Origin: Rhizophagus irregularis
Lineage: Eukaryota > Glomeromycota > Glomeromycetes > Glomerales > Glomeraceae
Assembly: GCF_026210795.1 (NCBI RefSeq)
Contig: NC_089441.1
Location: 806,001 to 870,000, forward strand
Direction: 5' to 3'
DNA: 64,000 nucleotides
The translations under genes and the position numbers were made by a program. This document shows positions 35,440 to 48,693 of this stretch, in pieces. The notes beneath the pieces were generated by a model. That model saw only the letters and a list, made by a program, of their open reading frames with translations. It was not told the origin of the DNA and searched no databases. Position 1 is the stretch's first letter. Each line of letters starts with the position of its first letter.

Positions 35440-36804
35440 TAGAAACTATATATAGATTTATTTACATATTTTATTATTTTTATTATTTTTATTATTTTAG
35501 CATTTTAGCATTTTAGCATCAATAAAATATTTATTTCATTTATTTATTTTATAACATTTGAGTTATTAAAGTACATATGTTTATAATGTTTATAATGTTT
35601 ATAACGCGCCATGAAATTATTTATATCGATCCGAAGTCCGAAGTCCGAAGTCCGAACGAATAAAAACTTTTCGGAGTATCGGAATGTGCTGTGCCTTTGG
35701 TAAATAAAATTCTTAGTTAAATTTATTTATGAACGACAAAAAAATTTACTATAATTAAAATTGTATATGATTTTATCTTGCAAAAATAAAATAACATTTG
35801 AGGTTTTTTTAGGTACTAAAAATAAAAAATTAAATAAATAAAATAAAAATATAATAAAAAAATAAATAAAATAAAAAATATAATAAAAAAAATTAAATAA
35901 ATAAAAATATAATAAAATAAAATAAAATAAAAATAAAATAAAGAAATAATTATAAAAATAGGTATTTTTATCCTTGTTTATATCAGAGATAATTTTTTTC
36001 CGACTTTTAATATTTTTAATATTTTTTAACCAATAAAAGAAAACGTGAATTTAAACATTGCATGAAAGTTATTTTTTGCTAAATTAATTAACCTTTTCAT
36101 TGTTCTCTTTCCTTTTTTACTAAAGACTTAGTAATAAAGAATTTTTATTGAGAAAATAAAAATATCATCATGATGTTTTTTTTAATAAAATCTGTTTTAC
36201 CTAACACAAATTTAATTTCAATAAACGTTAGACATACAAATTACTTGTTTTAGAAATCAGGCACTAAGAACTTTGGTATTAAATTGTGTTACCAAAAAGA
36301 ATTGTTTCATTATTCATGCTAATGCACGCCACTTGTCTTATTATTGTAGATCAATCCTTATTTATCGAATATCTAAGCATTTTTGGCCTTTCATTTCCAT
36401 ACGGTTGTGTGAAAAAAATGTGATACATAGTCAAATTTTACCGAATTGCCGAAATGACGATCTTTTTTTGGTCAATTAAAAAATTTCTAGAAAAAAAATA
36501 TTTAACAAATATGATAAAATTACTTACCCTCGATCATGTGATCATCAAATTTTTTCCAAAGGTTTCCATGCGTCTCTTTGTTTGATTGTATTTGTTTATA
36601 TTTTGTGTAAATGAATCATGTTTATGTCATAACTCGCATTACAAGATATAGTAATATAATAAAAAAGTCTTTCATTGCGTATTACAAGTCACATGATAAC
36701 AAATCATTTATTTAAAGAGTAACTTTGTACGTGATGCTGAGAACATTTTACCTAATTTTTTTTTCTTTTTCTTTTTTTTTTTTTACTATATACAACTGTT
36801 ATCA
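35440..36804. other. Intergenic with low-complexity runs
   Basis: Simple TTTTATTA and AGCATTTT repeats lie just after the stop. Three and a half GAAGTCCG units lie at about 35633-35656, and an AAATAAAAT-rich run at 35815-35945. No gene is seen in 35950-36780. Confidence 0.5.
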
Positions 36805-38251
36805 ATGTCTGCTAATCCAAATACTACAACAATCCCTTCTCTTAATCAAAATCCACCCAATGTATCCCTTAATAATTTATTTGCGAGCCTCGCGGATATT
36901 TTGCAACCAATCAATGAACCCAAATGCCAGAGTATTCGCTTCGTAGAAAGTGTAAAACTCAACGATTACATCGCAAAATCTTATAGAGGTAACATTTTAC
37001 CTTACAACGAACAGACGCAACGTATGTTGCATTTGGAAGAAATTAAACTACAGTTGGCTTTTGTCGCAAATGTGGAAGAGGTTGATGCACTTATTAAAAG
37101 ATTAAACGACTTTAACATTGATGAACAACAAACATATACGGCAAGAATGGAAATTCAACTCGTAACACGATTATTATCGTATTCATTACAATTTCGTAGA
37201 TGTCTTTCTGCTGTACCTGACGAACGTATTACTTCTGCCGTTGCCGCTGTATCCGATTATAAAAGCGCTTTGTTGGACCTTTTAAACCCTTTCACAACGT
37301 TACAATATAAATTCCTCATGGATAATTTCTTGGAGAAAGCTCAAGATTTATTACAATTACCTTTCAATCCGTATGTACTAGAAGTATATTCGTAAACTTT
37401 ATTTTTATTTTCCTGTTCTAAATCGAAAGAAAGTAAATCTAACGTTTTAAACGTTTATATGAATCAGGTTCGGCGATCCAGCTGGTGACATAAAAGCGTA
37501 CCGTATCATTATTTTCTTTGTCCTACATGTTCAACAGTTGTAAGTTAGAATCTAACCCGAATTTTCTCTCTCTCTTTTCTCTAGAATGATCGTTGGTGCT
37601 TCACCCTTTTTAATTACTGGTGGTTTGATACAACCTTTGGATACCGAAGTTACCATGATGGAAAACGTTTATCGACAATCAGCCGGACAATACAAATTAT
37701 TTAATGAAGCTAGCCACAGTGATGGATCCTTTATTCAATTCGGATTTAAAGAATATGTTCGTCATAAAATTCCCTTGAAACGCGTCATTAATGGAGCATA
37801 CACTTGTTACGTTGATCCTTTAAGCAAGACATATTATTATACCACTCTTACTCTTGATCCATTCCGCTTTAAAGTACTAAAAAATTGTATCATTCATGAA
37901 ATTATTTCTGGAAAAGCCGCTTATATTCATAGTGCTATATACTTTTACCTAAGTATGTGTACAGATGAAGAAGATTTTCAATTGATGATCGATTATGGAG
38001 TTATTCAATGGGGATACCCAATAGAAGGATATTCCTTCTTTTGCGAATTGATGAAGGAATTATTAAGTATTATGTATTGTTGGAAATTTACTAATACTCG
38101 AACTTGGCATACAGAATTGGTCAAAATTGCAAGATGGAAGGATAAAAAGGGAGATACATCAACCAATTGGGAAACTTTTGCGGCTTCATGTTATAATGGA
38201 GGTTTACTTAAAACGGAAGTTACCACTTGCTTGTACAAGAGTCTTTGTTAA
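36805..38251 (+). CDS. Unknown two-exon gene, 410 aa
   Basis: Not recognised. Exon 1 is 36805-37370 and exon 2 is 37585-38251. The intron (214 bp) has a strong GTATGT donor and a CTCTCTCTTTTCTCTAG acceptor, and splicing restores the frame (…PFN, P, MIVGASP…). Residues 1-20 are Pro/Asn-rich and disordered, followed by mainly helical sequence to about 188. Exon 2 encodes a mixed domain with several aromatic and Cys residues (ITGGLIQPLDTEV, YYYTTLTLDPFRF, WKFTNTRTWHTEL). No signal peptide or clear transmembrane helix is seen. Codon use is clearly less AT-biased than in the neighbours, suggesting purifying selection or different ancestry. It lies between the two wax-synthase copies on the same strand. 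Confidence 0.8.
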
Positions 38252-40445
38252 AATTGATTTTTACCAATTACTTTTGATTTTACTTTTTTTTTAAATTTAA
38301 AATTTTGTTATAATTCGTACATTTTTATATATAATGTATAAAGAAACAAGAGAATTTTTTTTTTTGAAAATGAAATTATTATATATATATTTTTATATTA
38401 TTTTATATAAATATTATTTAATAAAGTCATTATGTGTGTATATATATTTATTTTATTTATTTATCGTTGTGTAATATAATTTTTTAAAAAATCTTTAAAA
38501 TGTTTAAAAAACTCATGAACGGTCGGTCGTTCTATAAATACTATTTATCCTGGAAGTTAAAATCTATAATTAGAATATTTTCATCGAGTCTACGAATTTT
38601 TTTTAAAAAAAAGATTTACGCTTAGATGCTTATATCGAAGTCGCGATAATAATTAATTTGATAAATATGGTTAATTATTTGAGTAACATTACTCAAAGCA
38701 CTTTCGAAAAAAAACTTTCATGTACACTAAAAGGAATTTTTCTACGCCACTTACATTTTAATGGTTAGAGCGGAACGTGGCAAAATATTTGAGTAGTGAC
38801 GTATTTAGTTGTGCGTTGTTATACTAGTGGTACGAATTTTTATTAGCTCGTTTTATTATCGCATTCTTTTAATCACCATTCTCGTTACATCGATGATAAT
38901 TTATTTATTTAACTTTTTTTTTCTAAATAAAAATAATAAAATTCCTGTATAAAGAAAATTAACGTGACTAATGGATTTGCTGTTTACTATTCGTGATCGT
39001 CATATTGGGATAATTTTTCTAAGTTCCTATTATTGATGTAATTCTTCACTTTAATAACTCAGAATTCTTTTCATTATTTTTCTTTCAAAATTCTGCAAAA
39101 AAGTATCCCAAACAATAACATTTTTCATGTAACAGAATGCTTCTTCCAATAAAAAAAAGTATTTCAAGTTTTTAGACAATAATAAAGTAATTACTCTTGA
39201 ATACATTTCTATAAGAAAAAAAAAAAATTCTTTAGTATTTTCGAAAAAGCGAGGTTTTATGTTATTCTTTAAATTATTGTGTATTCTTTATATTTTTAAT
39301 ATATATATATTTTTTTAATCCTGATTAAATGTAAAGCTATTGAATTTTAAATCTTGAAATTTTTTTTTTTCGTTTTGATATCATATTTAGTTGTTGATCA
39401 TAGAAATCATTGTTACCGTACCGCACTACACAATACCCCGGGCATTATACAAAATACCTTATTTAAAAATTATATAATACCCGTGGGTACTTTGCCAGAA
39501 TTAAGCAGAATTGGGGGTACTAATTGAGAGTAAAAATTTTATATCTAGTAAAATACCCGGGTCTTATAACGTGAGGGTACTAACTTTGGGGATACTATAG
39601 GCAGTGCGGTATGGTAATACGAGATCACCACAACGTGACTAGTATTATGATTACGCTCATATATTCATATTTATTTTTATCTTACTTAACAATGAGAATT
39701 AATAAATTAAATGAAACATTTAAAAAGAAAATAATGTCAATGAATCTAATGTATTTAGATAGAATTTTTTTTTTTTTTTTTTTTGCGTTATTTATGATTA
39801 AATAATGATATCACTATAACAGATAACGAGATTCATTCTATATTGTTCACGTAAATTCAGCTTATCTTTATTGTAGCGTAAAAAAAAAAAAAAAAAAATC
39901 GTTCTAGTAATGGAAAGTTTCTATTAAAAAAGAGATTCCAAAATTTAACCGAAAGACCGAAACAATCGTACAACCGAATGAACATAATAGAGATATAATG
40001 GATAATAATTTGTATGATTATAATCGTATCTTCATTCTACAATAAATGTAAGGATCGTCAAACATAATGTACTAAAAGTCTATTTTTACATTCAATTGTT
40101 GAAAGGGAATTTCCTAAGATTAGTTACACCATTTCGCCAAGTTGCACAGCACAATTTTATCAACCTAAGCTTTCTCAGCCGCACCATCATAAGTAAATTT
40201 TTAGCTCCGAGAAAATAAGTATATATAAACGATGAAATTCAAAATTTTTTTCTTCAAAAAGCGATTAAAAAAATAGATTCATATAAAAGTTTTAATTTCT
40301 CAATATACACATTACCTTTATAGAATATTTTACATTTTTATCATTTTTTCGTAAATAAAACCATATCGGCATATTTCACATATCGCATTATTTATCAACA
40401 CTTCATTAAGTCATATAATATTAGACTATACTTTATATTTTCAAA
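38252..40445. other. Intergenic, AT-rich
   Basis: It contains the small MITE at 39416-39614 and homopolymer runs (poly-T near 39770, poly-A near 39880). No other gene or RNA is seen. Confidence 0.5.
39416..39614. mobile_element. 200-bp MITE with TA target site
   Basis: The ends are inverted: CCGTACCGCACT left and AGTGCGGTATGG right, each flanked by TA (39414-39415, 39615-39616). The interior has a second inverted pair around ATACCCCGGGCATTATA and ATACCCGGGTCTTATA. The TA duplication suggests the Tc1/mariner superfamily. Confidence 0.65.
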
Positions 40446-41795
40446 ATGTCATCAACTTCTCAATTTAATATTTTCACAAAATCAAATCTGGTTTATATAT
40501 TATTATCAATAACGATCGCTCATATATTAAATTTTATTGTCAATTCAACTTCATCAGCAACATGGCAAAAATTCCCCCCTGAATTACCCAATTCAGTTTA
40601 TTCTTCAATATTCTTTACTCCAATGTTATTATTCATATCACTTACATTTGAACCAATTCAAACAAAGAATCGTTTTACATATTATTATCTCTTGCCTTTT
40701 ATTTGTATCAATTCCGATAATTTATCGTGAGAATAAAACTCCACTTCACGGTTTTCTTGTAACTATTGCTTTTAATTATGGAGTAAAAATGTTCTTATTC
40801 TTAAAATCATATAAAAATCAAAAGAATTCAAAAAAAGAATTTAAATCGTTCCTTTGGTCATTATTTAATTGGCGTTTTGATTCTTACATAATTCCTCCAA
40901 ATTCGGAAAATTCAAATGAAAAAGAGAAATCCTTAATTATTAAATCACCCACAACTTCACAAATTAACAAAAAATTATTCAAGTGTCTCATGATCATCAT
41001 CGCGGTTAATGTTGGAATTTACATTTTCTACTTACGTAATTTCAACAAAATGGCCATCATTATCATGTTCGTTTATTAGAATTTTTCACAAAAGGAATTA
41101 CTCCTATTACAATACCTTTAATTTTACACATGTTACATTTTTTTGCAATTACTTATTTATGGCTTTCAATAAATTATGATATCTTAGTCTTCATTTTTGT
41201 AATCATCTTTCGTTTAATTTTTCATTCCACTTTAGAAAAAAATAAATACAAACCCATTTTAATTCAATTTGGTCTTCTCTCCCCTGCAGAGTATGTTTCT
41301 ATAAAAGAATGGTTGATATCTTTTATATTTAATACAAAATCTTTATTTGATAAACCATGGATGGCATCAAGTCCTCGTGATTTATGGTCTACTCGTTGGC
41401 AATTATTCCTTAATGAATTTCTTAAGGAATATGGTTTTTTACCTGTTAAGAATTTATTAACTTCAATTAAATTGCAAATATGATGGGAGTATTAGGTGCT
41501 TTTGCTATTAGTTCTTTAATACATGAATATCTTGTTATTGCAAATTTTAATATTTGGACAGGTGAACAATCATTTTTCTTTATGATTCATGGTATGATAT
41601 TCATATTATGGGAAGTTATATTTGATTATGAAAAGAAGAGATAAAAGATTTTTAAAATAGATTTTATTCTTAGTTATAAATTTATTAGTTTTTCCTGCAT
41701 TTATTGAACCTTCATTAAGAAATCATGATAAACTTCCTACAATTCCAACTTTTACAGCAGATTATGTTAAACGTTTTGTTGTTAACAATTTATAA
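40446..41795 (+). pseudogene. Wax synthase-like MBOAT, multiply frameshifted copy
   Basis: Paralogue of 34081-35439, starting at the ATG at 40446. A one-base deletion near 40674 shifts the frame, and the continuation (SIPIIYRENK to SQINKKLF) is in another frame. A second shift occurs near 41050. A third shift, with about ten bases lost, occurs near 41465-41478, followed by a stop at 41640 inside the KK-rich linker. The acyltransferase landmarks SPRDLWSTRWQ, GFLPVKNLL and SSLIHEYLVI are still readable across frames. It is more decayed than its partner and keeps TGG where the partner has TAG. Confidence 0.85.
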
Positions 41796-44093
41796 ACTAT
41801 AAAGTTAGTATATTACGTGTATAGTGTGTATAGCCTATAGAATGTATAGTATCATTTTATATGTTGTATACAATTAATTATTTAACGAGCGTTTATTAAC
41901 AAAAAAAAAATAAAAAAAATAAAAAAATGCGCTTTATTTATAAAAAAAATTATCCCGAATAAAATTTAACACCTTAACCGGCCGATCCTTTTTTTTTCTT
42001 AATACATATTTTATAATTAAAACTTTTTTTATTAATAAATATCAAATATTCAATAAAAAATATAAAAATTTAATTTTTTGCCAAAAAAAAAAGTCGTCAC
42101 CGATCACCACTGGTGATCGTCACCACTTAATTCCGGCCAAAAATTACAATTTGGCCAGAGTTTGAAATGCCGGTTTATAATTTTGGCCAGAGATAAAAAA
42201 TACTGATTACAAAAATTTTAACTCAAATATTAATTTGATGTTAACCATGACAAAATTTTGAAAATTTAAAAAAAACAATATTTTGCATTTTTCTCAAAAA
42301 TTATCTGAAAAACAGCCTTTTTTGATCTTAGACAAATCTCTTCTTTTCGTAAATTTACATATAGAGTAATTATTTAATATGTGTGGTCAATTATTTAATT
42401 TAATATTAATCTTATAAAATTTAAAAATCGGACTGATGACGACATTTTGACATTTTTTTTAAAAAAATACGTATATTATTATATAAAATTATATTGGAAA
42501 TTTTATTCTTATAATACTTCTTTCTATAAGGGACCGGTAGTGCCAGCTCTAGCACTATAAGCCTAGTTCCAATTTCGCAGAATCTTACATTTACAATTTG
42601 TTAGGTGGGTATTGAAACAGATCATTAATTGTAGATGATACACATAGTAGATAATAGTTATTGCGTCAGTCACACAAGATCATGCTATTATTATAGTAAG
42701 AGTATATAAAAAGTATAATTAAACTGCAAATATATTTGATATTTAGCCAATAAAAGAAAATTATCAATTATTTAGCCATTAACAAAAATATCAGTCCGTC
42801 AAAATCAACATGATCCTATTACTCGCCATATTTGATGAGCTGATGGTGTGTATAAATTAAATAAATTTCATAAAATTTGATTAATTTGATTAGTTTTTTT
42901 CAACAGTATAATTGCAAAAAATTAACAATATTATTATAGATTCTGACCTACTCCTATCCTGCATTTCCTAATAAGAAAGTAGGAAATTACATAATTTTCA
43001 CATTTCCTTTTATTATAATTGCTTGCGTAATATCCGTAATTCATTTTTTAATAAATACTTGAGAATTCAATTAATCAATTGATCGGATCAAATTAATGTT
43101 TTATCTGAATTAAATCATTTGAAATCATTTTTCTTTCAAAATTAATCATTATACTATACTGATGTTTGATTAATTTTTTAACAAGCCACCAATCCATCAA
43201 TTAATCATATCCTTCATATTCGCAAGTATTATCATTAAAGGTTACCTTTCCGCTTAAAATCACGTTCTAAACAAGCTATATTGTTGACACTGGTGTGGCG
43301 GTAAATAGATTGATTAGATTCTTTTTTATTAGGCGTTTTTTTATAATAAACTTATTAATAGTTAAATTTTATATTTTTAGTTGTAGAAATGGGAAAAAAA
43401 AAATCAAGCAAAGGAAGAAAAATTTCAATACATTATTATAAAGTTTATTAATATTATGTGGATATTTTATGTAATTTATTTTATACTTTTTAGATTCTGG
43501 ACGCTATTTAACTAAGATTTATTATAAGAACTTACGCTTAGGAAAAATATAATTAAATTTTAAATTATTTGAATCCTTTATCAACTTGGTTTATTTCTGC
43601 TTTTATACACTCATGATAATTTTTAAAAATTTTACATATAAAATAATTAATACCGATTTTTTAAACTATTATTTTGAATTTAATATTAAAAAGGTTTCTA
43701 CAATCAGAACCAGAACTAATCAAGATACAATTTTAGAAAATAATACACGAATATATCAAAAACTTAAGTGGATTAAGTGGATTATTAAGGACAAAAAAAT
43801 TATTATTACGAGAGTTGTTACACAAACAGCAAATACTTTTACTGGAGTTACGATATTATAGGAGCCTGTATCACGCGACAATTTAAAATTAATTGATCAC
43901 TGCATCTATAGAATTCTTTTATTCTTTCATGGAATTCTAGTTCAGAGTTCATTCAAAATCTTTCCATAATGAACTTCTATTATTATAATTTTTTAAGGAT
44001 TTTGAACTCCCTACTTTAAATATATATACTGGAAGGTTTTCTTGAATGCTACAAATAAATTATTTTGAAATAACAGAACAATTAATATTGTTC
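41796..44093. other. Intergenic, probable transposon remnants
   Basis: Between about 41970 and 42560 are GC-richer motifs typical of element ends: a perfect palindrome GATCACCACTGGTGATC at 42100-42116, an inverted GGCCAAA/TTTGGCC pair at 42138-42159, and CCGGCCGATCC and GGACCGGTAGTGCC near the possible margins. No transposase and no convincing gene are seen up to the kinase at 44094. Confidence 0.4.
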
Positions 44094-44096
44094 ATG

Positions 44097-45833
44097 ATGT
44101 CAGACAATATGTCCCTGAGTCGGCCAGCACGAACTGCTATATTTAGTAAAGGAGGGATAAAATGTAAAGAATGTAAGAAAAGAAAAATTATACTAGACGA
44201 AAATCATGAAACTTGTCAATTATGTTATGAAATGTTCAAACCTAATTTAAGTGGGAAAAAAGTCATTGATGACTTTATCAGAAATACACAAATTAATTTT
44301 GTTACAGGTTCAAAACGTTGGACATTGGAGTTTGTTCCCTAGCTAAGGAACTGAACGAGGTATAGTCCATGCAATATTCTAATTTTCAACTTGATGATAA
44401 AAATTAATATTTTTTTTATTTAGCTTAAAGCATATTATCAGATTTTTTTAAATAATTTTTTTATGACTGATGGTATTAGTGAATATTTTGGAATTACTCA
44501 AGATCCTATTACTAAAGATATGATGATTATAATGCCATATTATTGTTCAGGTGATTTGGTACATTATCTAAGTAATGACTTTTTTAATATTAGTTGGGAA
44601 ACAAAATTGCATGGGTTATTTTTTATATTAACTGGACTTGAAAAAATACATCGGGCAAATATTATCCACAAAGATTTACATAGTGGAAATATCTTTTTTG
44701 ACAAATATCATTATGCGTACATAGGTGATCTGGGAATAAGTAGATCTGCAACTGAATCAAATAATGATAATGAGAAATATGGTATTATTCCTTATATGGC
44801 ACCAGAGATTTTTCAAGGACAAAAATATACTGAAGCTTCAGATATATATAGTTTTGGAATGATTATGTGGGAAACTATGACAGGTAGAAGACCTTTTTGG
44901 GATGAAATTCATGATATAGAACTTATAATCAAAATATGTGATGGTTTACGACCACCAATTGTTACAAATGCACCCAAAGGATATATTGAATTGATGAAGG
45001 GATGCTGGCATTCTGATCCAGAAAAAAGACCAACAGCTAGAGATATATCTTGGAAAATTGATAAAATGCATAATAATGAAACTAATATAAATCAAACTAA
45101 AATTATTAAATCATCAGATATTGGACCTGCAACATTAACTAATCCAGTTGCCATTTATAAGAGTAGACCTTTAAGTCGCATGATTCAATCTGCAATGTCT
45201 TTAAGGAGTTCAAGGGGTCGATCTATCGGTAACGAATTTATTAATTACAACGCATTTTTGTTGCAAGAAAAATTTTAAAAATTATTTATTTTTTTAAACA
45301 AATTTTAGACACATTTTATTATTATCAAAAAAATACTGGTAATTATTCAGTTTTTGTTTAATGGTTTTTTATATTCTTATTTATTATTAATATTATTTTA
45401 AAGATAAAAGAAAGTTAGAAGATGATTCAGTTGAAGATAGTAATGACAATGGTACGGTAATTAATTTAATAAATTATTATTTTTCATTATACTTTCTATT
45501 ATTTAATTCACATTTATAATTATTTAGAACAAAGTATTAAAAGAAGAAAATTTCTTGAAAATGAAAATAGTGGTAAATAAAATTACACTTTAACAATCGA
45601 CATATTTCTTCATAATTTTAATTGATCCATATGATTTGTAGATTACTTTACAAAAGAAATTGAATTAGATATTAATATGAGCTCTAATCAACCTCGTGAT
45701 AAAGGTAAGCAAAAAAAATATACGTTTATAAATATAAGTCAACATTATAAATTTTTTTATCTAATTTTTGTTTTCAATATAAGGATACGTAACCAAAGAA
45801 ATTGATCTTGATATCACGTTATTTAAATTATAA
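44097..45833 (+). pseudogene. Protein kinase of second subfamily lacking the N-lobe
   Basis: The N-terminal region (MSLSRPARTAIF, Cys pairs CKECKKRK and CQLCYEMF, then GKKVIDDFI and WTLEFVP) runs to TAG at 44340-44342. Nearly adjacent, out of frame, is KELNE at 44345-44359, then a 64-bp intron (44360-44423) and the C-lobe. In family members those two points are separated by the Gly loop and ATP-lysine (compare the gene at 57894-60102), so about 60 residues are deleted and the frame is broken. The C-lobe keeps HKDLHSGN, DLG in IGDLGIS and MAPEIFQG. Downstream exons are still spliceable: 45404-45451, 45528-45572, 45642-45704 and 45784-45833, all phase 1, ending YVTKEIDLDITLFKL. A pseudogene, or a truncated pseudokinase translated from an internal start. 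Confidence 0.8.
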
Positions 45834-47062
45834 TGTTGAAACCCAATTTTTTTTTTACTTAATACGCAGCACTATAGCTGGATTCTTTAATATACAAATA
45901 TATTAATGTTCAGTTACATTAAACCATAGATGAATTATTAATTTTAAGTAATTTATTATAATTACAATGATGTCTTAGCCTAATTTTTTATTACTAATTC
46001 ATTTTCATGCATAATAGTAAAATGAAAGTTAATAAATTGGCAAATCGGTATTGACCATTTAATATAATATATACAATTTAATTATATTTTTTTTTATACT
46101 ACGAATTAAATTAGTTATATACGGTTTATTAGAATATATTAAATAAATAAATAATTTAGTTTTAAAAAATTAAATTTCAAAAATCAGAAATTCTAACTAA
46201 AAATTATATTTTATATCGTCTAACTAAAAAAAAAAAAATTGTTAAAAAGTTTATTGATTAAAAAACAGTATTTTATTATCTTCATAAAAACCGTTTTATT
46301 TATAGTAATTAATTAACACGTAAAAAAATTGTCGTCTTTGTAAAAAAAAGTTTAATTTTCTTTTCTTTTAGAACAAATGATATGGCAGTTATATTGTATA
46401 ATGATAATATATTTTTCATCCAATGGTGGAAAAGTTTTTTACATAGCATGAAATTTTCCGTTAAGGGTTTTTAATACTTTGAATTGACTTGTATGATAAT
46501 AGGTCGTTAAGGTAAAAGTCCGTTTTTAAAATTACGCCCTGGTGTATATGAATCCATCGGTGACATTATCGTCACCTTCATATTTTCCAAAATAGGTTTC
46601 TTCTGTTTGTTGTATTGTCAGCCTTATGCAGTGATTATTCACAACTGTTATCGAACGTTCATTTCAGTATGCAATTAGATCATTTAATTGATGGGCTCAT
46701 TTTTTAAATTTTTGTTATATTGTAATTTAAAGATTTTTTTTTAGGTATATGGATAAACTGTACTGTATGATTTGGATGCAAAAATTCAGTGCGAAGCCTA
46801 ATAACTGCTATACTGTATTGTAGAAATTTTTGCATCCCAGTCGTACAGTGAAATAATAAGAATCACGTGATTCGTAACTCGAATTTAGTTCATATAACAA
46901 TTCTTTATTAATCATCATTTTGATTAAAAAAAATTTTTTTTTTATTGGTATTACTGATTTATACAAAATTATTTTACAATCTTTTGGCACGGGTACTTCT
47001 TTAATATATTTACAAAACAAGAAAAAGAATAAATAAAACCATTGTGATTGAACCGATGTTGA
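45834..47062. other. Intergenic
   Basis: AT-rich. A roughly 93-bp foldback lies at 46757-46849, with inverted ends ACTGTAC and shared GGATGCAAAAATT, resembling a tiny MITE. A hairpin GGTGACattatcGTCACC lies at 46558-46575. No gene is seen. Confidence 0.4.
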
Positions 47063-47269
47063 AGAAGATTGTTGTAAAGACGATAATTATGAAGAAGATA
47101 ATCGTAATAAAGAGAATGAGTTGGCTTTAAGGCTTAAAGAGCTTGAATATTGGGAAAAAGATTTAGCATTAAAAGAACGAGAAATTGCATTAAGGGAACG
47201 TGAAGCTAAAATTCGTGAAATGGAATTATATAATTGTGAAATAGAGCGTCAATTAAAATTGGCTAATTA
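47063..47269 (+). pseudogene. Coiled-coil protein C-terminal fragment
   Basis: An open frame of about 68 codons ending TAA reads as a charged heptad-like helix: KENELALRLKELEYWEKD, then LALKEREIALREREAKIREM and ending RQLKLAN. An in-frame TGA lies just upstream and no start is visible. It is probably the last exon or relic of a coiled-coil protein common in this lineage; family not certain. Confidence 0.5.
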
Positions 47270-47439
47270 ACCAATAGTATTGATAAAATAACTCAGATCG
47301 GTTATTTCGAATGTTTATTGAATACTTCTACCTGCAGACTAAGGTAGAATTCTGCAATGCCAGGTACAGTGTCACTTGCCCGGCATTGCGGGATCCAATA
47401 ATTAGTTCAATTTGCCGATCTATTGTGAACCTGGGAGGA

Positions 47440-48645
47440 ACTATCATTCAGTCCAAAAATTTCAGGACGAAAAAAAAGGCGGAAAAGTTCAAAAGTGCTT
47501 ATAGGAAGTTAGTTTTTTACGCATTTCAACATCACCAACTGTTCAATCAGTCCTTTACGAACATTTAGATAGGAGTTTTTGCAGAAGTTTGTTAGTAGTT
47601 TTCAAATTTTTTCGACCAAAAATAAATTTCTCGCTGTCAACATTTACGGTAGTGACCCAAAAAGAGCCAAGTAGGGCGAGGTGTTGCTCCAATAAAAAGT
47701 CTGTCAGAAGATGATAACAGAGGCTTGGAAAAATACAAAGAAAACGGATTTTTGGATAGTGGAGTCTAGTTCAGACGGCCTGGTTATAGTGGTTTCTTGG
47801 GAATTTTCATCGCAAATTTTTTTCGTACGGCGCAGCAAAAATTTAGCACGCGGACGGATCAGCATTCGGCAACAAATTTATCCAGATCGGGACCAGCCAA
47901 AGCCGCAGTAATCAGGTGAGAGACTGGTCTATTGGATTTTTTTTTTTGGAAAATGGAAAATTGACTGGACGTGAACATCGCTGGACCAACCGATTCTTTT
48001 GGGATGACTCGCATAGACTGAGACTTGTGCTCGCCACTTATGCTTAGTGTTCATGAAGTTCCGGCTAATCTATTTTCTCGAGGATTTTGACTAATTTTTT
48101 GTTTTTGTAGGAAATTGGATGAACGAGTTAGTGAAAGAAAAGGAAATGATTTTCTTTGAGGGACTGACCGCCAAGCTAAAGGTAGAAGAATTGGATTTTG
48201 AGTTATGTGTTTGGTTAGGGCTGAGTGCCGAAAGGAACCTTATTCTCAAGTCTCATGCTTTGCATGAAAAATGTTCGAGAATCAAATGGGTAAAAGGTTT
48301 CTTTGATGGGTTTCGTTATTTTTTTTTGATTTGGCACAGAGATTGGACGTAGGAAAAGGTCGGGCTTAGCGCTAGGATTGTTGATAGCTTTCTCTAGATT
48401 AGTTAGTGTTTCCTGTAGATGTTAGTCTTCGTGTAATTATTCTGTTAATAGTGATAGTATTTAGTGGATAGAATAGGTATATGGTTTGTTAGGTTTGTTT
48501 TTATTTAAATTTTTGTTTGGTTATTTGTATTAGGATAAATTGAACTCTGTTATAGAGACGTTTCGTGTTGCACGAACGTTTCTAGGTATTCGATATTGGA
48601 TTCTATCCTAAATAAAGAAATGCGTTGCAGTTATAAAAAAAAATC
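47440..48645 (+). mobile_element. Dispersed repeat, retroelement-like, copy A
   Basis: A distinctly less AT-rich block. At least 47455-47930 is homologous, in inverted orientation, to 60430-60955 (shared words CATCACCAACT, CCAAGTAGGGCGAG, TTTCTTGGGAATTTT, CGCAGCAAAAA). The right end carries AATAAA followed by an A-rich tract near 48615-48645, resembling the 3' end of a retrotransposed sequence. Small frames at 47311-47568, 47711-47911 and 48119-48352 show no recognisable domain. Class unresolved. Confidence 0.5.
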
Positions 48646-48693
48646 GTAATTAGATAAATTTTCTGATCATATCTGTATTTGAAAATATTTTAT

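Noticed and set aside
43586-43861. 91-codon frame
   Set aside because: No domain and no ATG-supported context; it looks like AT-rich translation.
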